Shown here: in pieces, positions 1 to 8,613 of the stretch
Position numbering within the stretch: the first letter of the stretch is position 1
Layout of the letters: each line of letters opens with the position of its first letter
NCBI GenBank assembly: GCA_902510995.1
Contig: CABXDL010000011.1
Span: forward strand, 1-38,508
From: an uncultured Candidatus Actinomarina sp.
GTDB lineage: Bacteria > Actinomycetota > Acidimicrobiia > Actinomarinales > Actinomarinaceae
DNA length: 38,508 bases
Reading direction: 5' to 3'
Program-made: the position numbers and the translations under genes
The notes under the pieces: model-generated
Seen by the model: only the letters and a program-made list of their open reading frames with translations
Told to the model about the DNA's origin: nothing
Database searches by the model: none

Positions 1-321
1 ATTCATGTTTGTTGAAGTACCTGAACCTGTTTGAAAGATGTCTAATACAAAATCATCATCATGTTTTCCATCAATTACTTCTTGAGCACTTTCTGTAATT
101 GCTGTTGCAATATCTTTTTCTAATAATTTATTTTTTTCATTCACTAGTGCACAAGCTTTTTTAATTTCAGCTAAAGATCTGATAAAAGTTCTAGAAAATT
201 TCAAGTCTGAGATTGGAAAGTTTTCTACTGCTCTAGCTGTAGATGCTCCATATAGTGCTGATTCTGGGACTTCGAACTCACCCATGGAGTCCTTTTCAAT
301 TCTTGTGTTCTTTTTATTCAA
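1..321 (-). CDS. fumC: Class II fumarate hydratase, N-terminal part (gene runs off the window start); probable TTG start overlapping the sufC stop
   Basis: Reverse-strand translation MNKKNTRIEKDSMGEFEVPESALYGASTARAVENFPIS...DFVLDIFQTGSGTSTNMN; the GSGTSTNMN and YGA.T.RA.ENFPIS motifs are typical of class II fumarase/aspartase. TTG start inside TTGA shared with the sufC stop. Confidence 0.88.
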   Translation of the reverse strand, partial: MNKKNTRIEKDSMGEFEVPESALYGASTARAVENFPISDLKFSRTFIRSLAEIKKACALVNEKNKLLEKDIATAITESAQEVIDGKHDDDFVLDIFQTGSGTSTNMN

Positions 322-1025
322 TTTTCTTCCCTGTATTGAGTGTATCCACCAGAATCGACTTCTTCAATCAATTCATTTCCACCTGACTTAACAACCTTAC
401 CACCAACAACAACATGGACTTTATCAACATCTAAATATTTAAGTATTCGACTGTAGTGAGTAACTAATATATATGATGTTGAACTCTCTCTATTTTCATT
501 AATTAAATTAGCAACTGATTTAATTGCATCAATATCTAACCCTGAATCAATTTCATCTAATAACGCAACTTTAGGATTTTTAAGTGAGAGCTGGAAGAGC
601 TCTGATCTTTTCTTCTCTCCACCTGAAAGGTCTACATTAACTTCTCTATCTAAAAACTCTTCCATGTTAAATTTTTTCGCTAATTCAATTATTTCTTCAT
701 CTGATAATTCATTATTTATATTTCTTGAAAATTCCAATAACGTTACTCCGTTAAGTCCAACTGGATACTGGAAAGATTGGAATACTCCAGAATCTGATCT
801 TTCATTTTGAGGTAAAGAAGAAATATCTTTATCGCCAATAGAAACTGTTCCACCTTGGGTGTAGTCTTTATTCCCCATGACTGCATGGCATAAAGTTGAC
901 TTACCCGAACCATTTGGACCCATGATTGCATGTAATTCTCCAGGACCTACTTCTAAATCAATACCGTTCAAAATACTTACATCTCCTATTGAAGCGGTTA
1001 AATTCTCTACCTTAAGCATCTTCAT
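318..1025 (-). CDS. sufC: Fe-S cluster assembly ATPase SufC
   Basis: ABC ATPase with Walker A GPNGSGKST, signature LSGGEKKR, LLDEIDSGLDIDA; next to SufD/SufB. Confidence 0.95.
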   Translation of the reverse strand: MKMLKVENLTASIGDVSILNGIDLEVGPGELHAIMGPNGSGKSTLCHAVMGNKDYTQGGTVSIGDKDISSLPQNERSDSGVFQSFQYPVGLNGVTLLEFSRNINNELSDEEIIELAKKFNMEEFLDREVNVDLSGGEKKRSELFQLSLKNPKVALLDEIDSGLDIDAIKSVANLINENRESSTSYILVTHYSRILKYLDVDKVHVVVGGKVVKSGGNELIEEVDSGGYTQYREEN

Positions 1026-1329
1026 CTACTTCTAAATATAGATATTCATCATCTACATCTGTCTTGTAAACAACTACAGGTTTTGTTGCTGGAAGAGTTG
1101 TAGCTTCTCCTGTTTTTAAATCAAATTCAGCGCCATGAAGTGGGCATTCAACTATACAATCAAATACCTCTCCTTCAGAAAGAGAGGCTTCTGCGTGTGA
1201 ACATATGTCATCTATTGCATAGATTTCTCCATCTACATTAAATACTGCAATTTTCTTATCTTCAACCTCTACTAATTGTGAGGTGTTTTCAGTAATTTCT
1301 GAAAGCTTTAAAACTTTAACTTTTTCCAT
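1012..1329 (-). CDS. Rieske [2Fe-2S] ferredoxin-like protein of the suf operon
   Basis: CSH...CPLHGAEFDLKTGEA Rieske motifs; 105 aa; overlaps sufD and sufC ends. Confidence 0.9.
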   Translation of the reverse strand: MEKVKVLKLSEITENTSQLVEVEDKKIAVFNVDGEIYAIDDICSHAEASLSEGEVFDCIVECPLHGAEFDLKTGEATTLPATKPVVVYKTDVDDEYLYLEVDEDA

Positions 1330-2488
1330 TATTTGCTCTCTCTAAAACATTCTCATATTTTTTTTCTAATATATTGGATACTTGATCATGAATAATTTCC
1401 CAACTTTCATTATTGATTACTTCATTAAAAAAGCCCTTGATTAATAATTTTTCAGCAGCTTCTTTCTCTATTCCTCGAGACATTACATAGTGATATAACT
1501 TTTCATCAATAGGACCAACTGATGAGCCATGACTACAAATAACATCATCACAAAGTATCTCTAAATTTGGTACAGATTGTGCGGTTGCTTTTTCACTAAG
1601 AAGGATATTTCTATTTTGTTGATGAGAGTCTGTTTTTTCTGCACCTTCTCCAATGTGTATAGTTCCTGTAAAAATTGAGCTACTTTCATCACCCAAAACA
1701 CCCTTTGTTATCATATTTGAAGATGTATTCTTTCCAAGATGGTTAACAAATACTCTATTATCATGGATTTGATTTTCTTCACCGAAGTAAACTCCATCGA
1801 TATTAAATCTAGAACCATTACCAACTAAATCAATATCCATTCTTGATCTCGAGAAAGAAGCACCAGTACTGACTAAATGGATTGAGAGATTTGCATCATT
1901 TAAAAGCTTTCCATAAAGTGAATTTATTAATTGAATCTCACAATCTGTTGTAACGCTAATAATTAACTCTAAGTTTGCATTTTTATCTAGAAATAATTCA
2001 ATTAATGGATAGGTATTTCCTTTTACTAATTCAGCAAAATTCAAAAATACTTTTCCAGATGTATTTGTATTTACATTAATTCCAAGATAAGGAACAGCTG
2101 TGTCATCAGACTGATAGTTGATTGAATAGTATTCAGAAAAATCTTTTTCTATATCTAGTCGAAACCCTCCTGTAGCTTTCTCAAACTGTTCAACCACAAA
2201 TTTATCTAAAGGACGCTTAATAGATTTATCAACAATTGGAGAACTAATATCATTTAAGCTTGTTAAGTTGGCTCCATCTATCTCATTATTTATTGAATGA
2301 TTGTAACAATTACTATCTACATTAAATTCTGAATTGGTTACTAGCTTTGACTCTTTTCCTGTTTCAAAATTGTTAATATTAAATACATTTTTCCCAACAT
2401 ACTTCCAATCTTCATTTTTTACAGATATATCATCGAAGTCTTTTGAGGCTTTATCTTCTATGTTTTTTTCAATTATTTTTGTATTCAA
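1316..2488 (-). CDS. sufD: Fe-S cluster assembly protein SufD
   Basis: C-terminal SufBD-core pattern (CSHGSSVGPIDEKLYHYVMSRGI..AEKLLIKGFF), located between sufB and sufC. Confidence 0.93.
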   Translation of the reverse strand: MNTKIIEKNIEDKASKDFDDISVKNEDWKYVGKNVFNINNFETGKESKLVTNSEFNVDSNCYNHSINNEIDGANLTSLNDISSPIVDKSIKRPLDKFVVEQFEKATGGFRLDIEKDFSEYYSINYQSDDTAVPYLGINVNTNTSGKVFLNFAELVKGNTYPLIELFLDKNANLELIISVTTDCEIQLINSLYGKLLNDANLSIHLVSTGASFSRSRMDIDLVGNGSRFNIDGVYFGEENQIHDNRVFVNHLGKNTSSNMITKGVLGDESSSIFTGTIHIGEGAEKTDSHQQNRNILLSEKATAQSVPNLEILCDDVICSHGSSVGPIDEKLYHYVMSRGIEKEAAEKLLIKGFFNEVINNESWEIIHDQVSNILEKKYENVLERANNGKS

Positions 2489-2503
2489 TATAATCCTAAA
2501 TAA

Positions 2504-3913
2504 TTAGCCTACAGCTCCGGCTTCAATCATATTAAGTTCTATCAATTGGTTAAACTCCATCGCATATTCCATCGGTAAAGTTTTAGTAAATTCTTCAACG
2601 AATCCTGCAACAATCATTGATGTTGCCTCTTCTTCACTTAATCCTCTACTCATTAAGTAAAATAATTGATCTTCACCTACTTTTGAAACAGTAGCTTCAT
2701 GACCAATTTCTGCAGTAGATTCCTCAATCTCCATATATGGATATGTATCAGAGCGAGATTCATCGTCAAGAATGAGAGCATCGCATCTTACGAAACTTTT
2801 TGCTGTTTCTGCTCCTTCTTCTACTCGAACTAAACCTCTATAAGCACCTCTTCCACCACCTTTTGATACTGATTTAGAAGTTATTAATGATGTCGTATCA
2901 GGTGCAAGATGAATCATTTTTGCTCCTGTGTCTTGATGTTGACCACTGTTTGCAAAAGCAACGGACAAAACTTCTCCATGAGCTCCAGGTTCCATTAAAT
3001 AGACTGAAGGGTACTTAACTGTTAAGGAGGAGCCTAAGTTAGCATCTATCCATTCCATTGTTGCGTTGGCGTAAGCTTGGGCTCTTTTAGTTACAAGATT
3101 AAAGACATCATTTGACCAATTTTGAATTGTTGTATATCTACATTTTCCAGAGGGTTTAACTACGATTTCTACAACTGCAGAATGTAAAGCATCAGTTGTA
3201 TACACAGGAGCAGAGCATCCTTCTATATAATGAACGGAAGCACCTTCATCAACAATAATTAAGGTTCTTTCAAATTGACCCATGTTCTCAGCATTAATTC
3301 TAAAGTATGCCTGTAGCGGATCCTCAACATGAACTCCTTTTGGAACATAAATAAATGAACCACCAGACCATACAGCAGAGTTAAGAGCAGCAAACTTGTT
3401 ATCTCCTGGAGGAATAATGGTACCAAAATATTCTTTTACTAGCTCTGGATATTCTTTAACTGCAGTGTCCATATCACAAAAAAGAACACCTAACTCTTCT
3501 AAGTCTTCCCTGTTCTTGTGATAAACAACTTCACTCTCATATTGTGCAGTTACTCCAGCTAAATAAGTTCTCTCTGCTTCTGGAATCCCTAGCTTCTCAT
3601 AAGTCTGTTTAATTTCTTCAGGAACTTCATCCCATGAATTAGCCTGATTTTCAGTTGGTTTAATATAGTAATAAATATCATCAAAATCGAGACTGCCCAA
3701 CTTTTCTTTAGCTACCCATTCTGGCATTGGTTTATCAAGGAATCTTTTATATGCTTTAAGCCTGAAATCAAGCATCCATTCAGGTTCTTCTTTTATTTCA
3801 GACATTCTTCTAATTATGTCTTCATTTAAACCTTTTTCTGGTTTAAAAACATTCTTTTCGGGGTCTGACCATCCAAGTGAATATTTACCAATATCGATAT
3901 TAACGTCAGTCAT
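2504..3913 (-). CDS. sufB: Fe-S cluster assembly protein SufB
   Basis: Typical SufB sequence: [60 protein letters not shown]. Confidence 0.97.
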   Translation of the reverse strand: MTDVNIDIGKYSLGWSDPEKNVFKPEKGLNEDIIRRMSEIKEEPEWMLDFRLKAYKRFLDKPMPEWVAKEKLGSLDFDDIYYYIKPTENQANSWDEVPEEIKQTYEKLGIPEAERTYLAGVTAQYESEVVYHKNREDLEELGVLFCDMDTAVKEYPELVKEYFGTIIPPGDNKFAALNSAVWSGGSFIYVPKGVHVEDPLQAYFRINAENMGQFERTLIIVDEGASVHYIEGCSAPVYTTDALHSAVVEIVVKPSGKCRYTTIQNWSNDVFNLVTKRAQAYANATMEWIDANLGSSLTVKYPSVYLMEPGAHGEVLSVAFANSGQHQDTGAKMIHLAPDTTSLITSKSVSKGGGRGAYRGLVRVEEGAETAKSFVRCDALILDDESRSDTYPYMEIEESTAEIGHEATVSKVGEDQLFYLMSRGLSEEEATSMIVAGFVEEFTKTLPMEYAMEFNQLIELNMIEAGAVG

Positions 3914-3990
3914 ACTCTTATTTTAGTTCTAAATTTGTACAATAATAAGTACTATCTATGTAGATTATTTAGCAAATTAAACTAAAAAAT

Positions 3991-4419
3991 ATGCCAGTTA
4001 TTTGTATAAACCCAACAAATGAAAATGAAGCTGAAATTATTCATAAACTAAGCTTGCAGAACCAAGATCTCAGGCTTTTTGTTTCAAATAAAATTGATGA
4101 AACCTATATTAAAAAATTAATAGGGAAAAAAGCTATTGGTGATATATCTGACGATACCCATATTTCTACTGCATGTAGAGGTGCCTTTTGTGGAGTATTT
4201 TTTGATAACAATGAAAAAGATATATTTATAAATGCAATAAAAGAAAGTGGTTTAAAACGAGTAATTTGGGTTTCTGAAAATCAAACAAATAAAGAAATAT
4301 TAGAACTTAAGAATCTTATTTATATAAAACATAAAGACTACAAAGGCGTGGAAGAAAAAATCCTAGATATAGAAAGTCAAGAAACTGTCGAGTATGGTTT
4401 GATAGACTTAAATACATAA
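3991..4419 (+). CDS. Small protein with remote NAD(P)-binding Rossmann (NmrA-like) character; unknown function
   Basis: 142-aa ORF; GDISDDTHISTACRGAFCGVFF...AIKESGLKRVIWVS resembles the GDxxDxxSLxxAxxGxxxVF...A..AGVKRxVxxS portion of NmrA/SDR-like proteins, but the N-terminal glycine motif is absent. Ends 1 nt before the downstream methyltransferase start. Confidence 0.6.
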   Translation: MPVICINPTNENEAEIIHKLSLQNQDLRLFVSNKIDETYIKKLIGKKAIGDISDDTHISTACRGAFCGVFFDNNEKDIFINAIKESGLKRVIWVSENQTNKEILELKNLIYIKHKDYKGVEEKILDIESQETVEYGLIDLNT

Positions 4420-4420
4420 T

Positions 4421-5257
4421 ATGACAAAAAAATCAGTATTTAAAGATGGTTCAGGAGCAAGAAAGGGTTTTGTATCCGAGTTTCAAGACGACATTGAGAC
4501 AAGAGATAATTCAAAAAATAATACTTCCAAAGTAAAAAATAAAATCATCAATAAAAGTTCAGAAAATATGAAAGAGATTGTTGATAATTGTGTTGCTTTA
4601 ACGATTACTTCTCCACCATACAATATTGGAAAATTAAGTGATGTAGAAATGAGTGATAAAGACTATTGGAAAATGGTTGAGAAGTGCTTTAAAGAAGTTT
4701 ACAGAGTTACAGAGTCTGGAGGTAGACTCGTAGTTAATGTTGCAAACCTAGGAAGAAAACCATATATCCCTTTTTCTGATAAATACACTGAGCTATTAAT
4801 TAGCCTCGGATTCATAATGAGAGGAGAAATTATTTGGCAAAAATCAAAAGGTGCGAATGCAAACTTTGCATGGGGAAGTTGGCTTTCTGCATCTAATCCA
4901 GTTATTAGAGACATACATGAATATTGTTTAGTCTTTTCAAAAGATTCTATGACTAAAGCTTCAAAAGGAGTATCAACTATTGAAAAAGAAGAATTTATGG
5001 ATTCCACTCTTTCAATATGGAATATACCACCAGCTAGAGCAAAAAAAATTGGTCATCCTGCTCCATACCCAACGGAACTTGTAGAAAGATTTATAAAATT
5101 ATACACCTATGAAGGAGAACTTGTACTCGATCCCTTTATTGGTAGCGGAACAACAGCTATAGGTGCTCTTAATTTAAATAGAAACTACTTAGGGTATGAA
5201 ACTAATGAAGAATACATTAAATTAGCTAATAAAAGAATTAAAGAAGAAACTAACTAG
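4421..5257 (+). CDS. Site-specific DNA methyltransferase (N4-cytosine or N6-adenine type), apparently orphan
   Basis: Catalytic motif IV TSPPYNIG followed by C-terminal SAM motif I DPFIGSGTT (permuted beta-like order). Confidence 0.9.
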   Translation: MTKKSVFKDGSGARKGFVSEFQDDIETRDNSKNNTSKVKNKIINKSSENMKEIVDNCVALTITSPPYNIGKLSDVEMSDKDYWKMVEKCFKEVYRVTESGGRLVVNVANLGRKPYIPFSDKYTELLISLGFIMRGEIIWQKSKGANANFAWGSWLSASNPVIRDIHEYCLVFSKDSMTKASKGVSTIEKEEFMDSTLSIWNIPPARAKKIGHPAPYPTELVERFIKLYTYEGELVLDPFIGSGTTAIGALNLNRNYLGYETNEEYIKLANKRIKEETN

Positions 5258-6773
5258 ATAATATATAAGCGATAGAGAGTAATACTCCTGTTAAAAAATG
5301 TATTCCAATAGTTGAAACATTAACTAGTAAAAGCTCATAAGGTACTTTTTGTCGATCAGCTTCTGGATTGTTCCACTTTACCATCCATTCATCTGCCATT
5401 TTGAAAGCTTTCCATACCAAAATAACTGGTAATAAAGCAATGAATGCAAAAACTGTTCCATAGTCAGTGAAAAAACTGATGACCCCAATTATTCCAACTG
5501 CAATAAAGGCTTCTACCATAAACTGTTTATAAAGTGACAGTGGCTTTTCAAGTCTCATCCAGCCGTCATCAACAGCAGCTTTAACAACCCAAGTATTTTT
5601 ACCTACAGCAGCATCTGAAGGAGCATCTTGAAACTGATTAATCCAAACAATTAGCATAACTAATATTCCTATTGGTACTGATGCAATTAATGCTTCAACC
5701 CAATTCCATGAAGATAAAATATTACTATGCAAGGGTGCAGTCAAGGCATAATGAGAGCCCATGACCATTACTGGACCAAATCCAAGAGCAATAGCTATTT
5801 CTCCTAATCCTTTGTAACCAAGTCTTATCGGATCTCCGGTGTATCCTAGTGCAAGGAAAGTGCCAATTATACCTGTCCATAAAATTGGTGTATTGCCAAA
5901 GAACTCTCCACTAATTTGTTGATTAATATATAAACCTATAGCAATTGTTCCAATAATACTTGCTAAAGCTGTAAGTAAAACCTGTCCTGGTGTCATTAGC
6001 CCAACTTGGATTACTCGGCTTCCTCCATTAAAAGGGCTTGCAACTTTATTAATTTCATCTGCGTTAGAAGTATGGTCAAAATAATCATTAGATGAATTAG
6101 TAGCTATTTGAGCTAATGATGCACCAAGAAGAACTAGCCAAAACATATTCCAAGACCATTCTGTTAATAAATTATTAGATTTTAAATCGCTCCAAGCGAC
6201 TGATGAACCAATAAAAATTGGAGCAAAAGTAGCAGTTAAAAAAGGTGCTCTAATCGTTCTCAACCATAGGCCTATTCTTTTTAATGCCATTCTGAAAGCA
6301 AACTTTAATGCTGAGGTTTTGTTTGCAGGGTAAGTCTTCCATTCAAATTTCTCTTCCTCATAGAAATCTACATATTTAATAGTTGTTGGTTTAATTCTGT
6401 AATACCCCACAACATCATTTTTTATCAAAAAATCATCATCCATAAATTCTTTAAAAGCATCTGTTGTTTCAAGAACCAATTTATAGGCTTTCTTTTTTTC
6501 ATCTTCATCTTTAATTTTGTAAGCTTCACCATCAATCTGAAGACCTCTAATACCTTCTTGACCTTTAGGCCATACAACAACATGAACTCGAGGATTTAAT
6601 CTTATTTGTTCAGCTTTTCTTGATGGGTTAAATGTGAAGAAAATTAAATCATCACCATCTCTATTGAAAAAAACAGATGCACCTGATGAGTTTCCTCCAA
6701 CACTAGTTGCAATAAACATCCTGTCCGAAGAATCTAAGACATCTTCAATTTTTTTATTTAAGAGATCAGTCAT
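5250..6773 (-). CDS. Fusion protein: N-terminal PPOX-class flavin-binding split-barrel domain + C-terminal UbiA/MenA-like prenyltransferase
   Basis: N-term MTDLLNKKIEDVLDSSDRMFIATSVGG..ASVFFNRDGDDLIFFTF..RKAEQIRLNPRVHVVVW is PNPOx-like; C-term multi-TM part has two Asp-rich motifs NDYFDHTSNADE and DAPSDAAVGKNT of UbiA family. Confidence 0.85.
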   Translation of the reverse strand: MTDLLNKKIEDVLDSSDRMFIATSVGGNSSGASVFFNRDGDDLIFFTFNPSRKAEQIRLNPRVHVVVWPKGQEGIRGLQIDGEAYKIKDEDEKKKAYKLVLETTDAFKEFMDDDFLIKNDVVGYYRIKPTTIKYVDFYEEEKFEWKTYPANKTSALKFAFRMALKRIGLWLRTIRAPFLTATFAPIFIGSSVAWSDLKSNNLLTEWSWNMFWLVLLGASLAQIATNSSNDYFDHTSNADEINKVASPFNGGSRVIQVGLMTPGQVLLTALASIIGTIAIGLYINQQISGEFFGNTPILWTGIIGTFLALGYTGDPIRLGYKGLGEIAIALGFGPVMVMGSHYALTAPLHSNILSSWNWVEALIASVPIGILVMLIVWINQFQDAPSDAAVGKNTWVVKAAVDDGWMRLEKPLSLYKQFMVEAFIAVGIIGVISFFTDYGTVFAFIALLPVILVWKAFKMADEWMVKWNNPEADRQKVPYELLLVNVSTIGIHFLTGVLLSIAYILSS

Positions 6774-6852
6774 ACCACAAAGAGTAATATGCTTGTGAAA
6801 TTATGCACAAAGTCCTTACTATTTATTTTTTAACCATTTAATATTAAAAAGT

Positions 6853-8613
6853 ATGTTTAAAGTCTTTAAAACTCCAGAATTTAAAAAAGCAGTGCTCTTT
6901 TATGTAGAAGGTATAAAAGGAAATAAAAAACATTTCCTTATTTCAATATCCTCTGCAATTATTTGGTGTTTCTTAGTTGTTTTACATCCATATATTATCA
7001 AAAGAATTGTTGATGATGGTATCGTTTCAGGGAATACAAGAATTATTGCAATCCTATTATCTTCATTGATTGTAATTGGATATAGCCGTGCACTATCTAT
7101 AGGGACTAGAAGATACTTTGGAATGTCTGTTTCTTATAATGTTGAAGCAGAAATTAGGAATAATATTTTTTCACACATGCAAAAACTTGCTTTCAAATTT
7201 CACGATAGAGTTCCTACTGGAGAGTTGATGGCAAGAGCTTCCAGTGATGCATCTCAAGTACGTATGGCTTTTGCAATAGCTCCTTTAGCATCTGCTAATA
7301 TTTTACTTTTATTTATTCTCAGTATTACTTTATTAAGCATAAGTCTCCCATTAGGTTCTGTTGTGCTTCTCTCTATCCCAGCAGTACTTTGGTTAGCAGC
7401 TAGCTTTTCATCAAAAGCAATGGGCATCTCACTAAAAGTAAAAGAGGCAGAAGCAAATATGACAACTGAAGTAGAAGAGCAACTTGGAGGAATAAGAGTT
7501 GTAAAAGCTTTTGGGAATGAAGATACAGCTTCAAACAAAATAGATGAGGCTATTGAAAATATCTATGACAGATCAATTGACTACTTAAATCTCAGAACAA
7601 AATTCATTCCAATGTTTGAATTAATTCCAATGGTCATTACCTTGCTTGTCTTAATTCTTGGTGGATACTTAACTATAAATGAAAATATATCCTTAGGAGA
7701 TTTTATTGCTTTTACTCAATATGTATTTCTACTTCTTTGGCCATTGAGAATTACTGCATGGTTTTTATCTGAAATACCTGCCAGTGTTTCTGCAGGAAAT
7801 AGAATTTTAGAATTATTAAATGAAAAACCTTCAATTATTGACCCTCAACAAATTAAGACACTCCCGAAAGAAGGTACCGGTCAAATAAAATTTTCAGATG
7901 TTAATTTTAAATATGGAAATGAAAATATTTTTAATGACTTATCTTTTACAATAGACGGTAAAAAAACTGTTGCTATTGTTGGTTCTACTGGGTCAGGTAA
8001 ATCTACGCTTGGGTATTTAGTTCCAAAACTTTATGAAATAGATTCAGGAAAAATAGAAATTGATGGAGTAGATATTAATGACCTTGAACTATCTGACCTT
8101 AGAAAAAATGTAAGCCTCGCTTTCCAGGAAAGTTTCCTTTTCTCAAATACTGCTAGAGAAAATATATCTATAGGCTTAAATAATGCTTCAAATGAAGAGA
8201 TTGAAAATGCAGCTAGCGTTGCGAAGGCTCATGAATTTATATCTGAACTACCAGAAGCATATGAAACTACTGTTGGTGAAAGAGGTTATGGGCTTTCAGG
8301 TGGCCAAAGACAGAGAGTTGCATTAGCAAGAGCTATTGTTAGGAATCCAAGAATTTTAATTCTAGATGATGCTTTATCAGCTGTTGATGCCTCAACTGAG
8401 GAAGAAATAAGAAAAGAACTTGAAACAACTATGGAAAGTATGACTACTTTAATAATTACTAATAGAGTGCCAACTATTGAGCTTTGCGATGAAGTTATAT
8501 TTATTGAAAACGGATCTGTAAAAGCTCAAGGAAAACATAAGGAAATTATTAAAAAAGATCAATCTTATAGAGATCTTTTTCTTGAAGGAAGCACAGTGGA
8601 GACTGCTCTATGA
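6853..8613 (+). CDS. ABC exporter subunit A (TMD-NBD), degenerate-site half
   Basis: TMD plus NBD: Walker A GSTGSGKST, signature YGLSGGQRQR, Walker B ILILDD; ATGA overlap with the next subunit. Confidence 0.92.
   Translation: MFKVFKTPEFKKAVLFYVEGIKGNKKHFLISISSAIIWCFLVVLHPYIIKRIVDDGIVSGNTRIIAILLSSLIVIGYSRALSIGTRRYFGMSVSYNVEAEIRNNIFSHMQKLAFKFHDRVPTGELMARASSDASQVRMAFAIAPLASANILLLFILSITLLSISLPLGSVVLLSIPAVLWLAASFSSKAMGISLKVKEAEANMTTEVEEQLGGIRVVKAFGNEDTASNKIDEAIENIYDRSIDYLNLRTKFIPMFELIPMVITLLVLILGGYLTINENISLGDFIAFTQYVFLLLWPLRITAWFLSEIPASVSAGNRILELLNEKPSIIDPQQIKTLPKEGTGQIKFSDVNFKYGNENIFNDLSFTIDGKKTVAIVGSTGSGKSTLGYLVPKLYEIDSGKIEIDGVDINDLELSDLRKNVSLAFQESFLFSNTARENISIGLNNASNEEIENAASVAKAHEFISELPEAYETTVGERGYGLSGGQRQRVALARAIVRNPRILILDDALSAVDASTEEEIRKELETTMESMTTLIITNRVPTIELCDEVIFIENGSVKAQGKHKEIIKKDQSYRDLFLEGSTVETAL

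Noticed and set aside
743-931. Short antisense and overlapping ORFs in the track (e.g. 743-931, 4699-5007, 7254-7538, 14348-14539, 17954-18457, 35339-35713, 37903-38214)
   Set aside because: They lie opposite or out of frame with well-supported genes and show no recognisable domain; consistent with chance ORFs.
3991-5257. Complete restriction-modification or other defence system
   Set aside because: Only a methyltransferase and a small partner are present; no endonuclease, helicase or toxin domain visible.
6793-6810. TTGTG-N8-CACAA inverted repeat in the spacer between the fusion gene and ABC exporter
   Set aside because: Only 5-bp arms; weak in an AT-rich spacer, no cognate regulator.
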